DNA of 64,000 nt from Symsagittifera roscoffensis (lineage: Eukaryota; Xenacoelomorpha; Acoela; Convolutidae): positions 24,593,311 through 24,657,310 of the forward strand of contig NC_087068.1 in NCBI RefSeq assembly GCF_963678635.1, in the 5' to 3' direction. A program made the position numbers and the translations under genes. Below, in pieces: positions 33,297-42,600 of this stretch; position 1 is the first letter of the stretch; each line of letters starts with the position of its first letter. Under the pieces are notes generated by a model, which was given only the letters and a program-made list of their open reading frames with translations, ran no database searches and had not been told where the DNA came from.

Positions 33297-33825
33297 TAGT
33301 TTTTCTGTCTTTTGATGCTCAAGAAGTTTTTCACTGTCTTTTTTAATTCTTCAGCTATATTATTTTCTCTCGCCCTATGACAACTTTTGTTTTATCGCTT
33401 TGCGTTTTTCTCTGTAATTAACGTATTTAATTGTTTTTATCGACCTTTAAAACTTGTTCCAAGCCTTCTTTAGCCTTTTTTTGCACCTTTCATAGGTTTT
33501 TTTGTACCTTTATAGCCTTTTTTGTACTTTTCTCTAGCGGTGCAATTTTCATATTTCTCTCTAAGTTTTGACAGTCGTACATTTTTCTCTGTTAGTCGTA
33601 TTGGTTCATGTTCTAGGTTTTTCCATTGGTAACTCTGTTTCTATGAAAACTTGGTCCATCTGAACAAGAGGTGTTTCAATGTTAGCTGCCACAACGCTAA
33701 GACCGGCATAGGGTAATACGATATCAAGATGAGATGGGTTATCTCCTGCTGTGATGCGAGATGGCTTTCATATGATATCACACTCGATACCATTAAAGGG
33801 TTTTTTTAAGTGCCTGATATTGTAT
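33297..33825. other. Unassigned T-rich sequence between repeats C and B
   Basis: No open frame or repeat is recognised beyond repeated AGCCTTTTTTG-like pieces at about 33470-33530. Confidence 0.5.
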
Positions 33826-33862
33826 TAAGATAGCCAACCGAGGCAACAGTCTTCCTTTTTCT

Positions 33863-34293
33863 TCGGCTAGGAAAATTAAATCGTTTGGAGCAGCCTCCGC
33901 TAGTATTGTCATTATCAGATGACAAAAACTTGTGTGAAGAAAAGTGTCATGAGAATAGAAATTCAACCGGTTTTCAAAATTAGTAAAAGCGATGTATTCA
34001 CAAAAGTTTGAATAATATTTATCCTTTTAGGTCAACGAATCTGAGCGAAATAAATTCACCTAAAATGCTCATTTTAGTCACGCTAAAATGCTCAAAAAGT
34101 CACCCATTTTTCTTGGTTATTTATTTACAACCTATTATATATTTAAATGCGGGCTTCACTATATCGCCATGCTTAAGCTTTTTCAACGTATTATTTTTTG
34201 CATGCTTAACGAAAGAGTTTTTTCACGTTTAAGCTATATCGTATATTGCAATGGTTAAGTTTTTTTCAATTTTTCTGTTTGAAATCAGTGTTT
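33863..34293. repeat. Compound repeat B, left part
   Basis: It corresponds to 29198-29630 of repeat A. It is cut at GTGTTT by the LINE that follows and continues at 37872. Confidence 0.85.
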
Positions 34294-34443
34294 AAACAGT
34301 GATAAGCCTAATTGTTGTGATAAACTTATTAAATAGTGTTTCCAGATCAATGAATTGCTGAGCGCGCCGGGGTGCGCTCCAACTTATCATCGACAACAGA
34401 ACTACAAACGATTATATCATTTTGGAACTGGAAGTTATCGACT

Positions 34444-35214
34444 ATGCCAAACAAGAAAAAGACACCGAAATATCCATGTGGCTCTTGTGGTGATGAGTGC
34501 AATTTGAATACCTTACAATGTTCAGGGTGCTTCAAGTGGTTTCATCAACTGTGTTCAGGGGTTCCAGCCCCGGTTGTGACTTATCTCGGTAGTGTCAAAG
34601 GACTCATGTGGAGATGTGAACCATGCATCATAGAATCACATAACCGAAACAACGAAGCACCATTACTGTTTCAGAAAAAATTCGAAGAAATATCCAAGCA
34701 ACTGAACGAAGTCAAAGATCAACTCACGGAAATGAAAACTGAAAAAGAAACTGTTGTGACCCCAAACAATGTTGTTCAACAATCTATGTCTGAAGTCACA
34801 AAAAAATCCATCAGAGTGAGCGGCTTGCCTGAGAGCTCTGAAGACAACGTTTACAAACGGAAAACTGGCGACATCAAAAAAGTCAAAAACATAGCATTGA
34901 AATTGGGTTTCGAAGAACTTAGAATAAATGGTGTTATTCGAGCAGGTAAATACGACCCGGATAAAGACAGAACACTAATAGTGGAATTAACGTCAAGAAC
35001 AGATGCCGAATTACTTGTATCCAAAGCAATTCTGGATAAGTTTGGAACGAAAAATAATGTTTACATTTCCCCTGATCTAACCCGCGAAGAACGTCTTGAA
35101 GAAAGAAAAGTCCTCAAAAAAAGACGAGAACTAATAAATACTGGAACGGACAAAAATTCCATCAAAATCCGTAATCTCAAATTACTTGTTGATGGGGTTG
35201 TTGTCCCTGTCTGA
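34444..35214 (+). CDS. LINE ORF1 protein with PHD finger
   Basis: The ATG at 34444 is chosen because it starts directly before the zinc finger. An open frame reaches upstream to 34372 without a better start. Residues 12-61 form a complete C4HC3 PHD finger: C12, C15, C26, C29, H34, C37, C58, C61. Residues about 77-101 are a coiled coil (FEEISKQLNEVKDQLTEMK). From about residue 119 there is an IRVSGLPES...RTLIVELTSRTDAELL module like the C-terminal RNA-binding part of CR1/L2 ORF1 proteins. PHD fingers are known in ORF1 of CR1-type LINEs. It would bind the element RNA. It ends in UGA followed by CUAG, with ORF2 open in the same frame. Confidence 0.8.
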   Translation: MPNKKKTPKYPCGSCGDECNLNTLQCSGCFKWFHQLCSGVPAPVVTYLGSVKGLMWRCEPCIIESHNRNNEAPLLFQKKFEEISKQLNEVKDQLTEMKTEKETVVTPNNVVQQSMSEVTKKSIRVSGLPESSEDNVYKRKTGDIKKVKNIALKLGFEELRINGVIRAGKYDPDKDRTLIVELTSRTDAELLVSKAILDKFGTKNNVYISPDLTREERLEERKVLKKRRELINTGTDKNSIKIRNLKLLVDGVVVPV

Positions 35215-35218
35215 CTAG
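35212..35218 (+). promoter_or_regulatory. Probable stop-codon readthrough signal (TGACTAG)
   Basis: A UGA followed directly by CUAG sits between two open frames of the same phase. UGA-CUA is a known leaky stop context in animal and alphavirus genes. The absence of AUG until 35968 supports use of this site. Confidence 0.6.
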
Positions 35219-37779
35219 CACGTCCTCCGGCTCCGTCTGTTTTATTAATAAATGCAAGATCATTGAAAAAAGAAAATGGAATATCTAGCCTCATATTGGA
35301 TCTCAATCAACTGAAACCTGATTTATGTTTAATTACCGAAACTTGGCTAAATGACTCTATTTTATCGGACTCACTGAATATAAAAGGTTATGATCTTTTC
35401 AGATCTGACAGAAACTTCAATGCTACTTCCAAAACTAGAGCTGGGGGTGTGTGTATTTACGCATTAAAATCATTACAAACTGAATGTATATTGTTTGAAG
35501 ACTCTTCGCATCAATCATTTTCGGAAACTTTATGGCTCAACTGTGTACTGAATGAACGAAACTTTTTTGTTGGCTGTATTTATTACCCGCCTGACTCAAA
35601 CTGTGACATACAACTCGCTGAATATATTTTGGATAAAAGAGAAATAGTACTTAGAAAAAATCCAGCCTGCACATTTCTCGTTGCTGGAGATTTGAATAAC
35701 TTCAACAGTGACCTCTTGACCGACTTTAGCGACCTTGTACAAATTAACAAAAATCCAACTCGGTTTGAAAAAATTCTGGACAAAGTTCTTTGCTCAAAAC
35801 CAGAGCTTTACAAACCAACCAGCGTCATAAACTGCTATTTGTCGACAGATCACTTAGCGGTTTACTGTGAGCCCTTACAAGAAAAAACAGAAAGATACCA
35901 CGCATCATTCAGAAAAGCAAGTTTTGCTAACAGAGAAGTATTTGGTATCACTTTGGACCGAGTAGATATGTCCCTTATTGATTACTCTTGCCCAGACTTA
36001 GCCTTTACCCAGTTAAATAACTTGTTACTTGAACTTCTAGATGTTACCTGTCCTATAAAAACTGTGCGTCTTTCAGCTAGAGACCCCAATTACATGACTC
36101 CTCTGCTGAAATCGCTTCTCAAGAAAAAGTACCGCATGAAGAAAAAAGACAGAATTTCAACCGAAGTAGAAAATGCTATCAAAATGGAGATAAAGAAGAA
36201 TCTCACAAAAAGTAAACGTGGAACCAAATCTTGGTGGCAAGAAGTGAACTATTTAACAGGCCGAAAAAACTTAACTTCTACAGCAAACCACGAACCTGAC
36301 GAGCTGAATCAATACTTTGCGGACATTTGTACTTCTACGGAGTATATTGAGCCGCATGTATGTAACGTATCAGGTTATGACTCCCCAGAGGTCTCACTAC
36401 AGCAAATATACTCCCAGCTCAAACGATTAAAACAAACTGCTACCGGACCCGACCAGATTCCGTATTGGGTCTGGAAGGAGAACGCTCATTCGCTTGCAGA
36501 ACCAGTGTTAAAGATATTGAACTTGTCAATATTGCAAACCAAAGTCCCCTCACTCCTGAAAACTGCAAAAATAGTTCCGATCGCCAAATGCAAAGCCCCT
36601 ATGGGCCCTGAGGACTATCGACCCATCTCAATCACCCCAGTAATCTCTCGGTTCTTCGAAAGAATTATTATGAAAAACTTCATCTCAGCACAGTACAACA
36701 GCTGGTTACCTAAAAACCAACACGGTTTCAGAAATTCAGCGTCTACCACAACGGCTATGATTTGTCTTCAGCAAGAAATTGCTTCTTTTCAGAAAAGTAA
36801 AGCTGATTATATACAGATACTATCAATAGACTTTAGTAAAGCATTTGATAGAGCCCATCATTCAATTATAATTGATAAGCTACAATCAGTTAGACCGGAA
36901 ATCAATCCATTCATAATCAATTGGATCGCAAATTTTCTTCAGGACAGAAAAATTTTCACGGAAAGTAATTCTCAGCGTTCGAACTTGCTATGCATTAACC
37001 AAGGTGTTCCTCAGGGAACAGTTCTTGGCCCGCCGCTTTTCAATACAGTAAGCTATGATTTGGATTTGGAGAGTACAAACAGTGCTAGAATTATAAAGTT
37101 TGCGGACGATGCAAACTCTGTGATAGCGGGGTTCGGCTCGGTCGAAAACACGATGAAAGTTTTGGAGGAAATTAAAACTTGGTGCTCCACAAATAACTTC
37201 ATACTCAACGAGGGAAAAACAAAACTGATGACTGTCAAACCGAATGACATTAGTTTAGTACCACAAGCTTTTGATGGTATTGAGCAAGTGGAAGAGCTTA
37301 AAATTCTCGGAGTATTATTTGATAGCAGGCTTACGTTTTCATCGCACATCAAAAGTTTATGCAAAAAAGTAACCAGCAGTATATACCTTTTGTATAGACT
37401 AAAGACATTTGGTATGAACATCTCTGCCCTTGATATTTTATACAAAATTTTGGTGCAGAGTAAAATTACTTACGCATTACCGGTATGGGCATGTGCCAAT
37501 TCGACCGAATTGGCCGATGTGGACAAAGTTCAGCGCAGGGCTCTTAAACTTGGTGTTACTTCTACATTTACTCCAATTTTCGAGCTCATAGAGAACCATG
37601 ACAACAAACTATTACAGTCAAGTTCAAAACAAGACCATATTCTTCATTCAAAATTGCCAAAACGAGAAACTTATGCAGAAAACAGACTTAGAGAAAAAGC
37701 AGTTGCAGCACACGAAAAATTAGAAAAACATTTCAAGCTTTTTCCAGCCAGAGCCTTAAGAAACAAAAACTTTCTATAA
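35215..37779 (+). CDS. LINE ORF2: AP-type endonuclease and reverse transcriptase
   Basis: The frame opens directly after the ORF1 UGA and is the same frame. The endonuclease starts at LLINARSLKKENG, with ITETWL, AGGVCIY, VAGDLNNFNSD (GDLN) and STDHLAV (D-H). The RT follows with DYRPISITPVISR, QHGFRNSASTTTA, LSIDFSKAFDRAHH, NQGVPQGTVLGP, the catalytic FADDANS and LGVLFDSRL. All key blocks are intact over about 854 codons. The first in-frame ATG is at 35968, after the whole endonuclease, so normal AUG initiation cannot make the complete protein. Readthrough of the UGA is the likely route. The product nicks DNA and copies the element RNA at the nick. Confidence 0.85.
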   Translation, partial: LARPPAPSVLLINARSLKKENGISSLILDLNQLKPDLCLITETWLNDSILSDSLNIKGYDLFRSDRNFNATSKTRAGGVCIYALKSLQTECILFEDSSHQSFSETLWLNCVLNERNFFVGCIYYPPDSNCDIQLAEYILDKREIVLRKNPACTFLVAGDLNNFNSDLLTDFSDLVQINKNPTRFEKILDKVLCSKPELYKPTSVINCYLSTDHLAVYCEPLQEKTERYHASFRKASFANREVFGITLDRVDMSLIDYSCPDLAFTQLNNLLLELLDVTCPIKTVRLSARDPNYMTPLLKSLLKKKYRMKKKDRISTEVENAIKMEIKKNLTKSKRGTKSWWQEVNYLTGRKNLTSTANHEPDELNQYFADICTSTEYIEPHVCNVSGYDSPEVSLQQIYSQLKRLKQTATGPDQIPYWVWKENAHSLAEPVLKILNLSILQTKVPSLLKTAKIVPIAKCKAPMGPEDYRPISITPVISRFFERIIMKNFISAQYNSWLPKNQHGFRNSASTTTAMICLQQEIASFQKSKADYIQILSIDFSKAFDRAHHSIIIDKLQSVRPEINPFIINWIANFLQDRKIFTESNSQRSNLLCINQGVPQGTVLGPPLFNTVSYDLDLESTNSARIIKFADDANSVIAGFGSVENTMKVLEEIKTWCSTNNFILNEGKTKLMTVKPNDISLVPQAFDGIEQVEELKILGVLFDSRLTFSSHIKSLCKKVTSSIYLLYRLKTFGMNISALDILYKILVQSKITYALPVWACANSTELADVDKVQRRALKLGVTSTFTPIFELIENHDNKLLQSSSKQDHILHSKLPKRETYAENRLREKAVAAHEKLEKHFKLFPARALRNKNFL

Positions 37780-37808
37780 ACTTTTGTTTGCTTTTGTTCT
37801 ATCACGTG

Positions 37809-37832
37809 TAAGATAGATGTGTTTCTATCTTA
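37809..37832 (+). other. 3'-terminal hairpin of the LINE
   Basis: TAAGATAGA pairs with TCTATCTTA (9 bp, six-base loop), 10-20 bp before the (TTTC)n tail. L2/CR1-type LINEs carry 3' stem-loops recognised by their RT. Confidence 0.6.
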
Positions 37833-37835
37833 ATT

Positions 37836-37838
37836 TAT

Positions 37839-37870
<32 letters not shown>

Positions 37871-37871
37871 T
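37836..37871 (+). repeat. (TTTC)n microsatellite tail of the LINE
   Basis: About eight TTTC units end exactly at the insertion border, as expected for a short-repeat 3' tail of a CR1/L2-like element. Confidence 0.85.
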
Positions 37872-38780
37872 ACTTCACCAAGTTTGAAAGGAGCAACCCA
37901 ATAGAGATGCTGTCAGGGTTTCCCCGGATGTTGTGATTTAGGCCTCCATATATCAATAAGCAACTCTTTTAGTCTACGAGATACGGCACTTTTCGAGATT
38001 TCTCCGAAATTTCTGGAAAAATTTAATTTTTAAGTTTCTGAAAATTTGAAATTCGCAACCCTGTAGTTGGGGGATGTCACGATTGTCTCAGTAAATAGAC
38101 ATCAATAATTTCACAAAATTTGAAGTTCTCACCTCTATAGTGAGGCTCTGTCAGGGTACTCCCAGGAGTTGTGAATTTTGTCTCCAAATATGACTGCTCA
38201 AATCTTTGTAGTTTTTGAGATCTGACGTTTTTTGTAATTTTTTTTTTTCAAAAAGTTTTCAGAAAACTTAAATTTAATTTTATTTCTTCTAAATTTGAAT
38301 TTCCCAACCGTTTACTTTGGGGCTGTCAGAGTGGTCTCAAGGTCTCAGGTCTTGCGAATTTTGCCTCCAACGGTGACTGCTCAAGCCTTCGTAGTTTTCC
38401 AGATTTAGACGTTTTTTGTTATTTTTTCAAAAAAAAATTCAGAAAAATTAAATTTACTTTTTTTTTCTTCAAATTTTGAAGTTCCTAACCCACTGTAGTT
38501 GGGGGCTGTCAGAGTACTCTCAGGGATTGCGAGAGATCTTGCTTCCAATTGTGGTTGCTAAAATCTTTTGGTTGTTTACGAGATATGACTTTTTTAATGG
38601 TTTTTCAAAAAGGTTTTTTTTTAGAAAACTCAAATTTTAAGTTTCTCAAAATTTGAAATTCCCAACGCTGTAGTTGGTACTGTAAGAGCTCTCTCAGGAG
38701 TTGCAAATCTTGCGTCCAAATGCGACTGCCCAATTAGTTTTGGATTCGGAGATGTGATGTTTCTTAATTTTTGAAAGATG
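37872..38780. repeat. Compound repeat B, right part
   Basis: It matches 29631-30530 of repeat A, including the units of about 178 bp with CTGTCAGAGT-like cores. The match is lost after TTTTTGAAAGAT. Confidence 0.85.
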
Positions 38781-39525
38781 CTTTAAGGTGCTGTCAGAGT
38801 ACACTCAAAGAATGCTGATTTGTTTTCGAATATTTACGGTTTTTTATGAGTTGTTAAAAATTCGAAGCACCGGACGTGCATTACACGCTAGTATAATATA
38901 TTACTGATTTCCACGCATAAAAACCGTGTCCTAAAACTTATTAACCTAAAATTCTTAAGTGTTTGACTGATTAATTTGCTCAAGGTCATTGCTAATAATT
39001 TGGCATTGACTATATAAGTTCTACACATTTTCAAAATGGTTCTATTTTTGGTAGTAGAGCTTCCGATCACAGAAGCATTTATCACTGAATGTTTTCTGGT
39101 TCAATGAGGATAGCTAAGCTCGCAGGGTATTTCATCTATGCGTTTCACTTGAATTGAATTCTAAATGGAATAGTTTTTCTCAGAAATACTTTATAGTGTA
39201 GCTGTAACGTTTGTTCGTACCAAACGTTTTAATGTGTAGTAAGTTACAATAGAAACGCTCTGTAGCAGCCAAACATCTATTTGAATTTCTCATTGAAGCA
39301 GTGATTGTTATTGAGTTTGAAAGACATATAGTATATATTTGGATGTGTTGAATGCTTTCAAATAGTCTGTAGAAGTAGGTTTTCCTCCTGAGTCGAACGC
39401 GACTGTAGAAAAAACAAAAAATTTTAATGCCTTAATTCCAAATATTTTTGCTTTTTACCGGCATCATCAGGCAAACAACGAAACGAAAGTGACCGTGTCG
39501 AAGGTGTCTGTACTTTATAGTTATA
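38781..39525 (+). promoter_or_regulatory. Upstream region of the ZCCHC2/14-like gene
   Basis: No coding sequence and no sure promoter element. The frame before the chosen start ATG is closed by a TGA at 39490. On the minus strand at about 39415-39480 is a degenerate CCTGATGATGCC...GCAAAAAT piece resembling the PLE terminal segments, so part of this upstream DNA may be PLE-derived. Confidence 0.3.
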
Positions 39526-39686
39526 ATGCGCAAAAGTGGAGTTGAAGATGCCTATTCACATATGACCAGTCCTGTTAATGTTTGCGATGTTGAAAAGATC
39601 TACCGCTGGTTCAGCGAAGCTGATCACTATGTGCGAATCAATTTTGTAGTAACGCTTCTCGAGAACTGTTGTGGCTTTGAGTTCAG
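39526..39686 (+). CDS. ZCCHC2/14-like: Exon 1
   Basis: Starts at ATG and includes EKIYRWFSEADHYVRINF and LLENCCGFEF. Donor is CAG|GTAAAG. It ends with two bases of an Arg codon. Confidence 0.8.
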
Positions 39687-42600
39687 GTAAAGCTTTTTGT
39701 GAAATGGTAAAGCTTTTTGAAGGTCCAATTCTTAGATTATATTAGCTAAGACATTTTAGGTTTATTGCTTCATGCCTGGAAAACATGTGCCAAAAATCAT
39801 ACAAAAGCTTGATTGACGAGGAAAAGAAAGCAAACTGCAAAGAGGAAATAGAGCGACTGCCTGATAGTGACGTGCGAACCCGATATAATCTAATCATTTT
39901 CCTCAGTCTATTAAGGTGATTTTTTAAAAAAATCTTGAAAGTTAAATGCGAAATGTCCAAATTAGATTCAAAATGTGTTGATTAAAAATGAATGCTTCAG
40001 ATCAAACAACGAAAAATGTGCGGCTGCGATTTATCACAAAATAGCCTCATCTGAGGCCTGTAGATTGGCAGGGAACTATGACTCGTCTATTGAAAATGAT
40101 TCTCTGTACAACAAAGAGCTGGGACAGAAACTTCTACTGTACACTCTCGGCTCAAAACACCCCGCTTTCTCATTTCATCATCGAAGAAAGTTGTGCGAAA
40201 CAGCTAGGAACTTAGTTCGTCAGAAAGAAGGAGCAGACAAAATAGCAGTTGCAGCTGCGGCTCATTGTGCGCAACCTACACCCACACCTACCTACATTCG
40301 AGAACAGTACAACCAACCGGTTACACATACTTACCCGGTTAGAGCTGCCTGTGCTAAAAACAGTACGCAGAGCCCCGCGAAGGGAAATTTCAACCCTACT
40401 TTCACTTTACAAGTGACATGGTCGGACCATCACATCAGTCACGCCAAACACACGTCTGAAGACTTTTGCCATCTTCATGACAAGGTGAGAAGCGTAAAAT
40501 GTGAAACGTTCATATTTATTAAGAGTCGATATACGTAGTTCAGACTCTTATATAGGTCGTAATGTTTTTTTAACGTTTTTTTAAGGAAAAGTCTTGTTCA
40601 GTCTCAAATTTACTTTTTTGCTGTTTTTAGTTCGTGAACGTTTTCTAGCGCTCATTACTCTTTTCCTATCTTTGATTGGCTATGTTTGAATTTTGATTTC
40701 TTTGTACTTGTCTACTACTACTGGTTCTAGACTCTTTTTTCCCGTAAACAATTTTGTCCACAGGATTACTGAAATTTGGTCATCTCCAAATGTATCTCTA
40801 TATTCTCTATTTCTACTCAAGATTCTGGTCTAACAGTTGTCATTCAAAAGCTGGCTTGAACGACGAAAGTGTTAATTGTTTTACAGCTGAAAGTAAGTTG
40901 ATTTTTTTGCGGGCTTTATTGATTTCGACCCAATTTTTGTCGGCTTACTTGCCGGGTAATTAATTCTTTAAATTTTTTTGTAGATTTGTTGATACTTTTT
41001 TTGGTAAATATAGTTCATGGTTTTCGGGTTTTTATAGGGGGCAAAATTTTCTCTTGGAAGTAAAACTTTTTTGGGTTTTTCCGGTTGCAAATGAATGTTC
41101 GATTTAAGAAGTTGATTTCCTTTGATAGAAAGAAGGAGAGCGCCTCGATCGAATAGCGAAAGTGTAAAGGTCGCGAAAAAGAAATCTTCGTGAGTAAGAT
41201 CGATTCTAATTACGCTTGCGATTCGCAAAAGTTATCAAACTGGAATATAGACTATTTTTGGGTAAACAACTTGTATCACAGAATCACTTGTATCTTGGTT
41301 CATGGTGAATTCAGTCTTTTATGCGTTCGCGGCAAACTTAGCCGGAAGTAATCAATATGCCTGGGACGGCGAGGTTCCTGGGTTCGGCCAGGAACTGTTT
41401 TTTTTTCAAACGGGAAATATTCTGTTTCAATTATATGTCTGCTGTCAGCTTAGTTGTAACATCTTGGAATTGTTTTTTATTGCGAGCATTTTCCTTTAAT
41501 GATGCTTTAAGTGTTTGATTTACTCCGACAATTTGTAATTTTTCTCACCCCGATTACGTATTTTCCCCTTTTTTGTTTCGATAAAAAAATTCATCTTAGA
41601 GACATTTGACACTGAAATTGAAACTGGCACCCCTCCAACCGTGAAGAAGAAGGATTTGAACACACGATATCGGATAGTGTTTTAGTCTACCATTTATATA
41701 TACTGCCACTATAAGTTCTTCGGATGCATAACAGGCTCGTGCTGGGTTCCGATGTGGTTAAGATGTCAAAACATAATAATATTAATATATTTTATTGCAA
41801 AACCAACCAACTGTTCCAATGTTGGCGGTATAATTTTGTGTTAAACTATTTTATCAAATATCAACAAACAGTTTTATTAATAATATAGTATAATGTCATA
41901 TTCAAGAGAGTTCAGCAGTACGCCCTCAGATTATCAAAGTTCAAAGTCATGACATTTATTCTAAATGTCACAACCCTCATTATGCGAGTCGCATGCCTAG
42001 CCTATTGCACACTCGGAACAAAAATTCTTCGGCCCAAACTTTTGGCCTGATTATTACTGCATAATGACCCTGTTTTTGGTCGTTTCAAGGTAAACAAAAT
42101 ACTAACACTCCCCTCCGCACTTCTAAGTTGGTTGTATGTTAAACCAATCGGTTTGATTACCCTTGCGATAAGCAAGGGTATTGCAATCGGGTACTAGAAT
42201 TTTTTCCCGTAAATAAGTTAAGGCGCAGAATAGTCTAATGGTAGTGAGTGCATGTTTGCTTGTGCATACTATATTAGCTCCATTCAGTTACGATACGGCA
42301 TTTAAATGTGTTACGTCAAGAGTTGCAAATGAGTTTTTGTAGGTTTTCAATATTTGTGGTACATTTTTGGCACTTCAGTGGGCTTCAACTCTGTCGGCTA
42401 ATTTTCTTGATGCATTTTTTCGAATATATTTTTTGCTATTGTATGGAAGTGATCAAATTCTTTAGATGAAATTGTGGAAAACTTGAATCAACCTAGACTT
42501 TTTAAATAAAAAGGAAAGCGTTAAACAAAAAAATTTTCTAATTTTGTTTGTAATTTTTTTTCTCAGTCTAACTGACAAAATTGGTTCAAAGATTTGTTGT

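Larger units (their letters stand above)
34294..37871 (+). mobile_element. Apparently full-length CR1/L2-like LINE with PHD-finger ORF1
   Basis: Its borders are set by comparison with the empty site in repeat A: at most TTT is shared, so there is no or only a very short target duplication. It contains a leader of about 150 bp with a GC-rich hairpin (34360-34379), ORF1 (34444-35214), ORF2 in the same frame (35215-37779), a 3' hairpin (37809-37832) and a (TTTC)n tail. Both ORFs are open, so it may be young. Confidence 0.85.

Noticed and set aside
41620-41725. Functional tRNA gene on the minus strand
   Set aside because: A- and B-box-like parts are present, but acceptor and D stems do not pair; kept only as a SINE relic.
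42215-42300. tRNA-like AGTCTAATGGTAGTGAGTG
   Set aside because: It resembles a tRNA 5' part, but no B box or closing stems follow.
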